The translations under genes and the position numbers were made by a program. DNA of 64,000 nt from Rhodothermaceae bacterium (GTDB lineage Bacteria > Bacteroidota > Rhodothermia > Rhodothermales > Bin80), in contig VXSC01000007.1 in NCBI GenBank assembly GCA_009838195.1, positions 1-64,000 of the forward strand, in the 5' to 3' direction. Below the pieces are notes generated by a model. The model saw nothing but the letters and a program-made list of their open reading frames with translations, was not told the origin of the DNA and made no database searches. Position 1 is the stretch's first letter. The number at the start of each line of letters is the position of its first letter. Shown piece after piece: positions 37,096-46,117 of the stretch.

Positions 37096-37848
37096 ATGGA
37101 AGCGAAGATGATGCCCAGCCACCATTCGGCGCAGAGGAAGCTGTTGGACGAAATAATACACAAGATTAGGGATTGGCAACCTGGCGAATCGTCTTTCGAA
37201 CCAACCGTTATCGACTGGGTCATCAAACTACAAACATTGGCTGACCACATCCTTCCCAACCACATCGCCGATAGTTTGAACGCAATTGACGTGGATATCG
37301 ATGATCCTACATGTGCGTTTTGGGCCAAGTCGAAACTTGATGCCTTCGTTCCCATCATTGAAGACGCGCTCGCCTCCATCTCGAGAGGTGGGGTGCCACC
37401 TCCTAACCCAGATCTGCCTGACAACATTACCAGAGATTACGAGGAGGCTGCGACTATCGTGGAGCTCTCTCCACGTGGTGCTGCGGCATTGCTGCGCCTG
37501 TGTATTCAGAATCTTTGCATACATCTCGGCGAACCGGGGAAACGTTTGAATAAAGATATAGGTGAGCTGGTTGCGAAGGGCTTGGATGGGCGCGTCCAGC
37601 AAGCATTGGATACGGTCAGAGTCCTAGGCAACGAAGCCGTTCATCCAGGTACACTTGACCTAAAAGACGATCATCAAACTGTCAAGAAGATGTTTGCCCT
37701 CGTCAATATGATTGCCAAAGAGATGATAACCCTTCCAAGGGAGAGGGACGATCTTTTCAACACGCTTCCTGAAAACAAACGCGAGGACATTGATAAGCGC
37801 GATAAGGAGGTGAAAGCTGCAGCCTCCAGATCCCGTAGAGCTGACTGA
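37096..37848 (+). CDS. DUF4145-domain protein
   Basis: The 250-residue protein has a helical N-terminus and a C-terminal DUF4145 region: EAATIVELSPRGAAALLRLC, then LNKDIGELVAKGL, VLGNEAVHPGTLDLKDD and a final helix. DUF4145 is found alone and attached to restriction-system helicases and nucleases, suggesting a role next to defence enzymes, but its reaction is unknown. Here it overlaps the opposite-strand nuclease-like fragment by 92 bases at its 3' end. It follows the TIR-like pair after a 212-bp gap. Confidence 0.75.
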   Translation: MEAKMMPSHHSAQRKLLDEIIHKIRDWQPGESSFEPTVIDWVIKLQTLADHILPNHIADSLNAIDVDIDDPTCAFWAKSKLDAFVPIIEDALASISRGGVPPPNPDLPDNITRDYEEAATIVELSPRGAAALLRLCIQNLCIHLGEPGKRLNKDIGELVAKGLDGRVQQALDTVRVLGNEAVHPGTLDLKDDHQTVKKMFALVNMIAKEMITLPRERDDLFNTLPENKREDIDKRDKEVKAAASRSRRAD

Positions 37849-38140
37849 CTGGGATCGTCTGCACGGCCGCGGGGCGCCCAACGGGCACCTCCGGAATCAA
37901 ACGTGTCTCTAGCACAGGATGCAGTCTTTTGGCTTCTACTATCACACTCGCAGAATGCGAGCCTGACCATGTGCACACATAATCAGGCATACGCCCCTCG
38001 TGGCGGTCCATATCAATCTCGCTGATGGAAAAGCCCAATACTTTCATGAGCGCGGGAGTAATTAAGCGGTTACATACCTCAGATTCCTGAGCCTTGGGCT
38101 TTTTTTTAAGCTCGTTCAGGGCGTTGGCGTACCAAGCCAT
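37757..38140 (-). pseudogene. Truncated PD-(D/E)XK nuclease-like protein
   Basis: The first 80 residues (MAWYANALNELKKKPKAQES, then NRLITPALMKVLGF, PDYVCTW and ASVIVEAKRLHP) look like the N-terminal nuclease region of restriction enzymes, with the PD...(D/E)-x-K core D-x(n)-E-x-K in PDYVC and VEAKRL. After about residue 85 the sequence has no relation to that family, and its 3' end lies inside the DUF4145 gene. The rest of the protein is lost. A group II intron is inserted about 25 bp upstream of its ATG. Confidence 0.6.
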
Positions 38141-38164
38141 TTAAACAATTTGTGAAACTTAGGT

Positions 38165-39560
38165 GAATGTCAAGTAGCCGAGGGGAATCTCACCCCTCGG
38201 CTCTCACGGAACCGTGCGTGAGCCTCTCAACTCACACGGCTCTTACCATACAGCCGTTTGGAATTGAGTAAAGGTGGACCATAAAGAAACTCCCAGTGCA
38301 CAAACAGCCCAGAATTTTGACGCGCAAACTTATCCAGCCATCGCCATGATCGTCTCCAATGCCCTCTAAACCGCTTGTACTTCCGCATCATCCATCGGAT
38401 CAGATGTTGGTTAATGCTCTGAAAGAGCCTTCTCAGCTCGGATTTGAAGAATGCGCCATAGTAGTCTATCCATCCGCGTACCGTGGCATTGATCTTGCCA
38501 GCGATATACTCCATGGGGCGAGGACTCATGCGAGCCAACCCCCAACTACGAATGGTTTCCCGTATGGCCTTCGCCGCCTTCCGGCTCACCGCTGGATTGA
38601 ACCCTAGAAAAATCCTGCCCTCACGACTCATGGTCATTCTTGGTCGAAGCGTGTAGCCCAAAAAATCAAATGAAACGTTTGGATACGTGCCGTTTCGGCG
38701 CGTCTGTTTGCAGTATACAATCCGGGTTTTGTCCGGATGTAAGGTTAGCTGACAAACCGTAAAACGATCCTTCAGCACCTGCCAAAGGTCTCGGGCTTGT
38801 TCCTCGCTTGTGCAGTGACACACGATGTCGTCTGCGTAACGCTCAAATGGAATCTGCGGATAATTCAGTGCCATCCATTTGTCAAACGCGTAATACAGAA
38901 ACAGATTCGCCAACAGTGGACTGATGACTCCGCCTTGCGGGGTCCCGACATCCCGAGCCTCTTCCGTTCCGTCTGGATGGATCACCGGGGCCGTCAGCCA
39001 GCGCTCTATGTATAAGAGTACCCACTTCTGATCCGTGTGACGCCGTACCGCTTTCATCAACAGTTCATGGTCTATCGTGTCAAAATATGCCTTGATATCC
39101 ATGTCCAATACCCATGCTCGCCGCCAGCATCGCGTTCGCGTCTGTCGCAGCGCATCATGTGCCGATTTATTCGGTCGGTATCCATAAGAATCGGAATGGA
39201 ACTCGCGTTCCAAGACCGGCTCTAATTCCTGCTTGACCACCATCTGTGCCACCCGATCCGCTACCGTTGGTATTCCCAGAGGGCCAAAGCCGTAGTCTCG
39301 CCACGTATATGCCGCAGGCCAGTTGGCCAATAAACAGGTTCCCGCAACCTCGTCCCGGAATTAATATACGACCCCGGTTTTGACCATCATCTTCTATTTT
39401 CGACACGTAATCCATGGTTCACTTTCGTTCGACTCTACGACCCACACCTTATAGGTTTCTATACCTACCTTTTCCCAGCACGCTCACCACGATACCTCTT
39501 TAATGCCGCAGCTGTGGGTGGTTTGCAACCTCCGCCTGTACAGCGGTTGCGGGGGGGCCT
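38165..39560 (-). mobile_element. Group II intron, internally deleted
   Basis: On the minus strand the sequence ends with a domain V-like hairpin (GAGCCGTGTGAG... GCACGGTTCC, about 38,242-38,208) and a domain VI-like stem (GAGCCGAGGGG... CCCCTCGGC, about 38,203-38,173) closed by CTACTTGAC. Upstream, 39,560-39,340 carries the conserved intron leader pattern GAACGAAAGTGAACCATGG and GGTTGCGGGAACC. Between them lies a reverse-transcriptase gene lacking its first part. The left limit is uncertain. It sits in front of the truncated nuclease gene. Confidence 0.75.
38227..39330 (-). pseudogene. Group II intron reverse transcriptase/maturase, N-terminus missing
   Basis: The 367-codon frame contains RT motifs PLGIPTVADRVAQMVV, YGYRPNKSAHDAL, LDMDIKAYFDTIDH, GTPQGGVISPLLANLF and the active-site FERYADDIV (YADD). 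These are followed by a maturase X domain (NATVRGWIDYYGAF) and no HNH endonuclease. Intact LtrA-type proteins have 60-80 further residues before the PLGIP block; here that part is absent, and intron leader RNA joins straight to it with a frame change. It may still be transcribed, but self-mobility is unlikely. Confidence 0.85.
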
Positions 39561-39645
39561 GCCCCCATCCCTTGCACAGTTACAATACATGTTGGCTATG
39601 TCATTATCTTCACCTCACATGTATTTAAGTGGCACACTATATATA

Positions 39646-39850
39646 TCAGTAACCCAGATTACTACGTCCGTTTTGACGTTTCTTCACCTGTTGCCGGTCT
39701 TGGTGCACCAAGACCGGTCTTACATAGGCTCCACATCCATTTATGGACGCCATCCCGGACGCCCAGATGATCATTGCTGCGTTAATGTCCGGGTTCCGTT
39801 CAAACCCACACTCCAAGCATCTATACTTGGAGTTCTACCACAAATGTTGC
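39646..39850 (-). pseudogene. TnpB (IS605 OrfB) C-terminal remnant
   Basis: The minus strand encodes YRCLECGFERNPDINAAMII, the zinc-ribbon tail of TnpB, and continues GMASINGCGAYVRP to the stop at 39,648-39,646. The rest of the nuclease is missing. Directly upstream (39,850-39,970) the minus strand gives GYRTFENFRIAILFF in another frame, which resembles the end of a different (ISL3-like) transposase. So two transposon scars abut. Confidence 0.7.
39694..39717. repeat. 24-bp perfect palindrome in the TnpB remnant
   Basis: CCGGTCTTGGTG is followed directly by its reverse complement CACCAAGACCGG. IS200/IS605 elements carry hairpins at their ends that TnpA recognises, so this could be the surviving right-end structure. 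It lies inside the remnant's final codons, which argues that the boundary has shifted by decay. Confidence 0.45.
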
Positions 39851-40016
39851 GGAAAAAGGTCTAGGCCTCCACGGAAGAATAGAATTGCGATTCTGAAATT
39901 TTCAAACGTTCTGTACCCTCTACCGACCGTTTTAATCTCTTGAATTTTTCCGTTGATTCGCTCTCCTTGGTGTTGCACTACGGGCGACGAAGAACGTTGC
40001 GAGTCCGACCGACTTT

Positions 40017-40207
40017 ACGAGAAGAACAGATTCACGGTCCGGCACCTTCCCAGTCTACAGGATCTCTCGAATCAATGCCTCCAGTTCAAGTTTTCGAAAA
40101 TTGCCGGCGGCGATGCCGAGGTCGCGGGCAAAAGCTTTCAACTCGGCAGCGTAGAAGTACCCGTTGTCGAACTCTTCGACACTCATCCCCCGGTGTAATG
40201 TGCTCAT
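40017..40207 (-). pseudogene. Broken second copy of the SAP-like gene
   Basis: The minus strand from the ATG at 40,207 reads MSTLHRGMSVEEFDNGYFYA, identical to the intact gene at 32,499-33,146. It stays nearly identical through LIREIL. There a CAG codon has become TAG (40,057-40,055). The next codons still match (TGKVPDR) before homology is lost near 40,017. It is a fragment, not a functional gene. Confidence 0.88.
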
Positions 40208-40490
40208 GCTCGAACTATTTTGGTGACAATTTACCGGAGTCTATTCATTTAAGCAAGAAACACTCAACCTAGTTTTGCCACATTTAGTGATATAAACCTT
40301 AGGCCGAGACAATTCAAATCGGTGCCATTGTTGAATCACCTTGGCACTGAAAGAGGTGGAGCCATGACCGAAGCCATTCAAACACATGGATCAACTCCGT
40401 GCCCTGCAAGTCATCCATTAGAACATGCGCGGCGACAACAAGTAGAATATGCCCACAAGTGGTCACGAGTGTCATCACGAATGCCATCAT

Positions 40491-41258
40491 ATGTCGACTG
40501 ACTCTGAGACTAGGTCTCGCTATAGCAATCCACCTATAATTGAGGCGATATGCGAGTTTTACTTCGCACCTGGACTGGAATGGGATCCTACCCTACCCGG
40601 CAAACTGCACACTAATTTGGGAGATGAGTATCCGGGGAAACCACGGCATCAGGAAAGTATCGAATTTGGGGTGCAATTTCGAGGAGGATCCCCCCAAAAT
40701 TTCCAGTTTGGGGAGGGGCCTAAGAAAGTCCAGCTGATTACAGAGAACGAGAAACGGATAGTCGGGATTGGGCGTGATGTACTCAGCGTGCACATGCTCC
40801 GTCCTTATCAGGATCCACACGATTCGGACAAGACAGGATGGGACGAGTTTCGACCTCGGATCAGTAGGGCACTCAGCGCTTACTGGGAAGTGGTACGACC
40901 GCAAGGAGTGAAAAGAGTCGGCATCAGGTACATAAACAAGCTTGTTGTCCCCGGAGAAGTGACGACAGCCAAGGAATATCTGAATTGTGCCTTGCCCGAG
41001 GTGGATGGCCTGCCAAGTCGTTTGGTCAACCTTATGAGCCAAGTTGAATATGCCTATCGCGACGGTGTAAAGCTGGCCTTGTCCCAGGGAAAGGTTGAGG
41101 GTGGATTTATACTCGACATCGCCGTGATTGGAGAGAGCGACGACGTACTTACTCTGGAGGACACGGGTGCACTAGTAGACGACCTTCGCGGTCGAGAGAG
41201 AGAAGCGTTTGAAGCTGTTATTACAGATAAAGCAAGAGGACTTTTCAATGCAGCTTGA
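40491..41258 (+). CDS. TIGR04255 family protein
   Basis: The 255-residue protein matches the sporadically distributed TIGR04255 family: RYSNPPIIEAICEFYF at its N-terminus, ENEKRIVGIGRDVLSVHMLRPY, GVKRVGIRYINKL and FILDIAVIGE. The biochemical function of the family is not established. The ATG at 40,491 is preferred. An in-frame ATG at 40,449 would add a His-rich repeat (HECHHECHH) unlike the family. It overlaps the next gene by 11 nt. Confidence 0.8.
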   Translation: MSTDSETRSRYSNPPIIEAICEFYFAPGLEWDPTLPGKLHTNLGDEYPGKPRHQESIEFGVQFRGGSPQNFQFGEGPKKVQLITENEKRIVGIGRDVLSVHMLRPYQDPHDSDKTGWDEFRPRISRALSAYWEVVRPQGVKRVGIRYINKLVVPGEVTTAKEYLNCALPEVDGLPSRLVNLMSQVEYAYRDGVKLALSQGKVEGGFILDIAVIGESDDVLTLEDTGALVDDLRGREREAFEAVITDKARGLFNAA

Positions 41259-41895
41259 GTGGCCCACAGCCGCGCAAAAAACAGACTGGGTTATTATGCT
41301 GCCCCTCCCAGGGCAGCCGCACAGCCGGCCATGGACATCAGATGTTCCGCGCGGTCCATTGATCTCGTCCGTGTCACTTGCGGCTTCGCCGGATGTTGTT
41401 GAGTTACAGAAAATGTATGTGGTTATCAAACAGACACTGCAATCCACTTGGGCCATGGCGGATCAACGGGATGCGATGCAAGGACTGTTCCACTTAAGGA
41501 ACTCGTTGTATGCCTCGTTCGAGGCCGAACCACTTGAAGACGGCATGGATCATCCAGCCGAGGATATCATTGGTGATGTAGTACGATCCACAGATGATCC
41601 TCGCGTGTTTGATTGGCTTTCTAGATTTTGTCTTGATGTCGAGCACCCTGCTTTCTCTTCTTCGATATTACGTTGTCTCGGGCGCCAAATGCGTCCCGGA
41701 ACAGAGTCGTGGCGTGCCGAGCTTGTGCGGAAAGCATTGACAATGAATGATGCCGAGATACGAGACGCAGCACTGCAAGCAGCGGAGTCTTGGGGCGGGT
41801 TGAGTATGCGATATATACTTGAGGCTGGGGTACAAAACGAGCCGTTACCGTGGCTTCGAAAGTACATGCAAGATGTCATTGAGGACCTGAGATAG
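41248..41895 (+). CDS. Unknown protein with HEAT-like helical repeats, second gene of TIGR04255 operon
   Basis: The 215-residue product begins MQLEWPTAAQKTDWVIMLP. Its C-terminal half is built of helical pairs (VFDWLSRFCLDVEHPAFSSS, SILRCLGRQMRPGTESW, LVRKALTMNDAEIRDAALQA and SMRYILEAGVQNE), reminiscent of HEAT/armadillo units. No catalytic motif is visible. The ATG is inside the end of the TIGR04255 gene (11-nt overlap), so the two are coupled. The next gene begins 5 bp after its stop. Confidence 0.7.
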   Translation: MQLEWPTAAQKTDWVIMLPLPGQPHSRPWTSDVPRGPLISSVSLAASPDVVELQKMYVVIKQTLQSTWAMADQRDAMQGLFHLRNSLYASFEAEPLEDGMDHPAEDIIGDVVRSTDDPRVFDWLSRFCLDVEHPAFSSSILRCLGRQMRPGTESWRAELVRKALTMNDAEIRDAALQAAESWGGLSMRYILEAGVQNEPLPWLRKYMQDVIEDLR

Positions 41896-41900
41896 GGAAA

Positions 41901-42416
41901 ATGTATTTAGCGCGGATGATCTCACAGGCTAAATGGGAACGAAAGGAATGGATGGATGAAGGGGAGATCTCGGCAGATGCAGTGACCGCTGATCTTAGAA
42001 CTCAGAATAACAGTCTATCCTTTTGGAAATGCGCCAAGAAAACGCACAAAGAAATCGAGAACGTCGCACTAGCCATAGCGGCCGGTCGCGATAAAATTGA
42101 TAAGGTTGAGATTGTACTAATCGACAACGAAGACCTAAAAACTGATGGTCAAAACATAGAGACCTCCAATGGGCGTACGCCCGTCGAAAGCTTGGTCAAG
42201 CGTCATGTGGATCTGATGCAGCTCGATTATACCCGTCTCGGCAAAGTCGCGCGTCGCGTAGCGTCTGCAGTTGCCGCCAACCAATGCCATAGGGTATCAA
42301 AGCAGCGTGTTCAGACGCTCCTTGTGACAGCGATTACCAGGGATGAGACACTACAGATCGATAGGCTAAACGAAAACCTCCGTCCGCAAGTGCAGAAATT
42401 GCTCAATCGATACTGA
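41901..42416 (+). CDS. Unknown protein, third gene of TIGR04255 operon
   Basis: A 171-residue protein (MYLARMISQAKWERKEWMDE) with helical, charged segments and no recognised domain. It contains ALAIAAGRDKIDKVEIVLID (about 57-76) and RVASAVAANQCHRVSKQRVQ (about 122-141). It starts 5 bp after the upstream stop. Function is unknown. Its place as the last gene of a compact three-gene set suggests it acts with the other two. Confidence 0.7.
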   Translation: MYLARMISQAKWERKEWMDEGEISADAVTADLRTQNNSLSFWKCAKKTHKEIENVALAIAAGRDKIDKVEIVLIDNEDLKTDGQNIETSNGRTPVESLVKRHVDLMQLDYTRLGKVARRVASAVAANQCHRVSKQRVQTLLVTAITRDETLQIDRLNENLRPQVQKLLNRY

Positions 42417-42912
42417 GATACACTCCAGTAACAAATCGCACCTAAACCTTCGGCTGCATGTGATACTGCCAGCAAGGGTATCACGACCATTTGAGCGTTT
42501 GCTCAGCCGTCGCACGGAGCCAATTCCATATTGCTAGCCTCGTTTATGATTGTGTTGTATCCGTAGGTACACGAATTACCACAGTTTTCAGAGTCCGGGG
42601 TTTCTCTCAGTCCATATCCATGCCCCACCACTTCGTACTTTGTATAGACTGCCCGCGCACTCCTTGATATGATTCTGTAGCGAGCTACTTGACCGCCTCT
42701 TCCGCTGCATCACCGAAAGACTACAAACCTGTTCTGATTCCGACTAATGAGTGTCCCTGCCAGCAAAAGATGAGAACGTTGAAAGGGCATTCCTATTCCA
42801 TTCTCTGACCCAATTCGACTGCACAGTGTTTCATTTGATCGGGCAACATTCCCCGGTTATTCGAGAACAAAGCAATGGTCCAAAATCCTCCAATTCATAA
42901 TACGACACCACT
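42417..42912. other. 496-bp gap before thiL with weak hairpins only
   Basis: No gene was recognised on either strand. A 7-bp perfect stem (GTGATAC at 42,460-42,466 with GTATCAC at 42,478-42,484) lies about 40 bp after the three-gene operon, and a second small stem (TGAGC and GCTCA) follows. Neither has a T-run, so a terminator is only possible. The rest shows nothing I can name. Confidence 0.4.
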
Positions 42913-43911
42913 ATGTCTCCCATTGAAGAGGTAGGAGAATTTAACCTGATCCGCCGCCTCGCCTCAATCAGTTTGCCGGGTACCAAGCCACCGGTCATTA
43001 CTGGAGTCGGGGATGACGCGGCGGTGTACCACCCAAAACCCGGGATGGTACAAGTCGTCACGACAGACGCTTTGATTGAGGGCTATCACTTTGATTTTGA
43101 CTTCTACAGGATGGACCATGTCGGTTACAAAGCCATGGTCGTAAATCTCAGTGATATCGCTGCAATGAATGCTCAGCCCATACTGGCGACCGTAGCACTG
43201 GGGATACCTGGATCATTTTCAACGGAAGACCTCGAGTCTCTCTACCGTGGCCTCACTAATGCGGCTTCCAAATACGGTGTCCAGATTATTGGCGGGGATA
43301 CGACGCGTTCGCCGGTGCTTTTGCTGTCAATCACGATCATCGGTGAAGCGCCTGGAACCAACCTAGTGCATCGAAACGGGGCCAGCCCCGGTGACAGCAT
43401 CTGTGTCAGTGGAAATTTAGGGGATGCCGCAGCCGGACTTGATCTGCTACGCAGCCATACTGAACCCAACACACTCGAACCTGAAGTGTGGGATGTCCTC
43501 ACTACCCGTCACCTGATGCCTACCCCCCGGCTTGATCTCATACACGAATGGGCACAGAAAGAAGTGCGCCCCTCTGCCCTCATTGACATATCAGACGGAC
43601 TCGCTAATGAAGTGCATCATATCTGTGCAGCATCCAGCTGTGGAGCTATCCTGTGGGAGTCCAAGCTCCCCCTGTCCCCGGAGTTGCGCTCAGGAGCCCT
43701 GAAATCCCGCACTGTCATTGACTACGCATTAAACGGGGGAGATGACTATGAACTGCTGTTTACCGCCCCTTCTGGAACACTTGAGCGGATGTCTTCAGAC
43801 TCCTTTACCACCATTGGAGTCATTACCTCAAAGGATGTCCTGATCCACCGGGAAGATGGGACGCTTGAGCCTCTGAAGCCTGAGGGACATGATCATTTCA
43901 CGGCTGTCTAA
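42913..43911 (+). CDS. thiL: Thiamine-monophosphate kinase
   Basis: ThiL phosphorylates thiamine monophosphate to thiamine pyrophosphate. The 332-residue protein starts MSPIEEVGEFNLIRRLASIS and has the family motifs GVGDDAAVY (metal/ATP site, residues 32-40), VVNLSDIAAMNA, GGDTTRSP and GGDDYELLFTAP. It belongs to the AIR synthase-like superfamily. Length is normal. No other thiamine genes are nearby and no TPP riboswitch was recognised upstream. Confidence 0.95.
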   Translation: MSPIEEVGEFNLIRRLASISLPGTKPPVITGVGDDAAVYHPKPGMVQVVTTDALIEGYHFDFDFYRMDHVGYKAMVVNLSDIAAMNAQPILATVALGIPGSFSTEDLESLYRGLTNAASKYGVQIIGGDTTRSPVLLLSITIIGEAPGTNLVHRNGASPGDSICVSGNLGDAAAGLDLLRSHTEPNTLEPEVWDVLTTRHLMPTPRLDLIHEWAQKEVRPSALIDISDGLANEVHHICAASSCGAILWESKLPLSPELRSGALKSRTVIDYALNGGDDYELLFTAPSGTLERMSSDSFTTIGVITSKDVLIHREDGTLEPLKPEGHDHFTAV

Positions 43912-43999
43912 GTAACCAGACACTGACGTTCCCCAAACTCCCTGCACCTAATCACACAATCCCCCATTTTTTCGACGGCTTCCTCTTTTTTCCGACCAT

Positions 44000-44881
44000 C
44001 TATTTTGTCTTCCAAACTCTGATGCCCTTCTCCTTTAGCTCCTGACCCTCTGGAGTAGTCGGGCGACCATGTAGCAACCAGCAGTCCGATAAACGCTTCA
44101 AAGCTGCCCCTGTGGTCTTGAATCGGTCCTTTCTCAGTTTTGAATTTGAACCGTCAACATACAATATCTCCTCAGCAAATCCCGCTGCCAGTGAACTGAC
44201 CATTGCTGTTTCACCGGATTCTTTCGACGCTTTCGGGCTTTGCGCCGTGACCATCACCAGTTGGTCGCTGCTGATTGCCTGGCGGTGGGCTTTTTTTAGG
44301 CGCTGCTTCAGTTCTCCATCGTGCAGCACCCAGATTACACGCCCCAGGCACTCTTGCACTGCCTCCACAATCTTACGGGCCATCTTGAGATGTCCAGCTA
44401 CAACCACGGTCTGCCCCTGCTTCGTTGCGTCTGCAGCCACATCGCAAGCTTTCCCAATCCTTCCCTCTGGAATAGCATCCGGCCCGAAAATCGCCAACCC
44501 TTTGCTGGTTAGCAGGCTCTGATCTCCGGTTCCAAAAAGTAACGGCGGCGCATCATTGCGCATACTCGCTCGGATTGCTTTGGGATAATCTGAATCACTG
44601 CGAGCAAACACCCAATAACCTTTTCGCTGCCACTCCTCCAGGCAGAATCCAAGGTTAATCCGACGACCTAGCAGCCAACGAAGACGATCCGAACTAACTC
44701 CCGCAATCTCTGGCAAGGATTGAGCTTCAAGCAGGTCCCGGGGCCACTTCCCAGATCGGTAAAGAACCGTAGCTACCCGATTATACTCTGCGCCTCCGAG
44801 CGGCCTGAACTCCTCCTCCCCTCCTTGAAATGCACACAGAAGCAGGATCGCACGGGCATCATTCGTGAGAGAGTACTTCAT
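44000..44881 (-). CDS. DprA/Smf-like protein, diverged (third gene of RecQ-PRT operon)
   Basis: The 293-residue protein follows the DprA layout: helical N-terminus, LEEWQRKGYWVFARSDSDYPKAI (the Y-P entry into the Rossmann part), then GLAIFGPDAIPEGRIG in place of the usual GSR motif, QTVVVAGHLKMARKIVEA in place of VSGxARGID, and VIWVLHDG. The altered residues suggest it does not load RecA onto DNA in the classical way and may bind nucleotides or single strands differently. It lies 102 bp downstream of the other DprA-like gene. It resembles the ShosA-type DprA homologues of defence systems, by inference. Confidence 0.8.
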   Translation of the reverse strand: MKYSLTNDARAILLLCAFQGGEEEFRPLGGAEYNRVATVLYRSGKWPRDLLEAQSLPEIAGVSSDRLRWLLGRRINLGFCLEEWQRKGYWVFARSDSDYPKAIRASMRNDAPPLLFGTGDQSLLTSKGLAIFGPDAIPEGRIGKACDVAADATKQGQTVVVAGHLKMARKIVEAVQECLGRVIWVLHDGELKQRLKKAHRQAISSDQLVMVTAQSPKASKESGETAMVSSLAAGFAEEILYVDGSNSKLRKDRFKTTGAALKRLSDCWLLHGRPTTPEGQELKEKGIRVWKTK

Positions 44882-44982
44882 TTTTTACCAGGACGATACA
44901 TATGGCATAGTTGTATTTCCCAAGTCACCGGAATTCATTTGTACTGCGCGTTCCCATGCGCCCATATCTGTATCTGCATTGA

Positions 44983-46116
44983 TTAAAATAGCTCAAGCTG
45001 TTCCTCAAATCTTACGGAAACCTTAATACTCGGAGTATCCGTCTTCTTTGCATCACTTTTTTCAGTTCCAGCATCCGCTTTCGACTCATCCTCTGCAGTG
45101 TCCTCAGTAACCAGTGATTTAGGGGGGTCCACCTGCGCCAATTCGCCTTCAGGCTCTGCCAATTGTGAAGGCTCGTGAGAACTGATTTCCGCACGATCTT
45201 CAAACAAACCTTCATGAACCGCCATCTCCATGTCAATCCATGAGGTTGCACCTGCCTTAAGCAGGCGTTCCGCTGCTGCGGTAGTTTGACCCATGCACCA
45301 TACAAAGCACTTTCTCTGGTCCAGTACACGGTACATAGCATCTTCTAGGCAGTAACGATCCCCGCTAAGCTCTGTACCATCTATATACATCGCTGAATCA
45401 CAAAGGGCCATGGCAATGCGTCCAACTTCCGGCTCCTGTGAGAGCGAACGTTTATCGGCAGGACTTCGCCCTGAGAGCATCATGAATTTACCCGCAGCTT
45501 TTGCTCGGCGAAATGATTTTCGGAGCGGCTCCCCAAATACTGGACCCTGAAGCACCCAAATAACAGATCCTCCGTGACCGATTCCGGATTCGGCGACCCC
45601 AGCCGAGATCGTCTGTTTGCCTGCCGCGATAGTGATACGATGACGCTGAGCACAAAAGGCGGCCATGGCTCGAGCGTGTTCATTGGACTGCTCCATGACC
45701 TGGTCCGGACCAATCACGGCCGTTGCAGCTCCATTCAGTAATTTGGGCTCTCCCACGCCAAAAAGCACTGGAGGGGCAAATGATCTAAGATGTTGACGAA
45801 CTCGCTTTGGATAGGCAGCATCCCCCCGGCCAACGATCCAGTAATCTCTCCGCTGCCACTCTTCTAAATAGAATCCCAAGGTAATACTGCGGCCCAAGAG
45901 TGCGATCAAGCGGTCATCACTGAGTCCTGTTTGCCGGGCTGCCGTTTCCACACATGTTCGATCAATCAGATTCCCTGGCCGGTAGTCATTCTGATGGAGC
46001 CACCGCACAAGTACATTATACTCCCGAATCTCAAGGGGAAGGTGCTCTCCTTCTCCTCCAAGCCAAGTGCAGAGGAGCATCGTTACATTGGTGTCACCAG
46101 ACAGTGGCCAAGTCAT
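44983..46116 (-). CDS. DprA/Smf-like protein, diverged (second gene of RecQ-PRT operon)
   Basis: The 377-residue product starts MTWPLSGDTNVTMLLCTWLG. It has the same layout as its neighbour: GFYLEEWQRRDYWIVGRGDAAYPKRVR, then ATAVIGPDQVMEQ in place of the GSR loop, HRITIAAGKQTISAGVAE in place of the GID loop, and VIWVLQGPVFGEPL. The C-terminal 90 residues (from about 285) are acidic and low-complexity (EPEGELAQVD, EDESKADAGTEKSD), absent from the smaller paralogue. An ATG at 46,116 is chosen because it is 1 nt from the recQ stop; the frame opens earlier at 46,176 inside recQ. Confidence 0.8.
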   Translation of the reverse strand: MTWPLSGDTNVTMLLCTWLGGEGEHLPLEIREYNVLVRWLHQNDYRPGNLIDRTCVETAARQTGLSDDRLIALLGRSITLGFYLEEWQRRDYWIVGRGDAAYPKRVRQHLRSFAPPVLFGVGEPKLLNGAATAVIGPDQVMEQSNEHARAMAAFCAQRHRITIAAGKQTISAGVAESGIGHGGSVIWVLQGPVFGEPLRKSFRRAKAAGKFMMLSGRSPADKRSLSQEPEVGRIAMALCDSAMYIDGTELSGDRYCLEDAMYRVLDQRKCFVWCMGQTTAAAERLLKAGATSWIDMEMAVHEGLFEDRAEISSHEPSQLAEPEGELAQVDPPKSLVTEDTAEDESKADAGTEKSDAKKTDTPSIKVSVRFEEQLELF

Positions 46117-46117
46117 A

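Noticed and set aside
40449-40490. His-rich N-terminal extension (HECHHECHH) of the TIGR04255 protein
   Set aside because: It looks like a metal-binding tag but comes from an upstream in-frame ATG; the family begins near the second ATG, and the repeat is more simply short tandem DNA.
42460-42484. Rho-independent terminator after the TIGR04255 operon
   Set aside because: The 7-bp stem is perfect, but the loop is 11 nt and no T-run follows, so it cannot be called a terminator.
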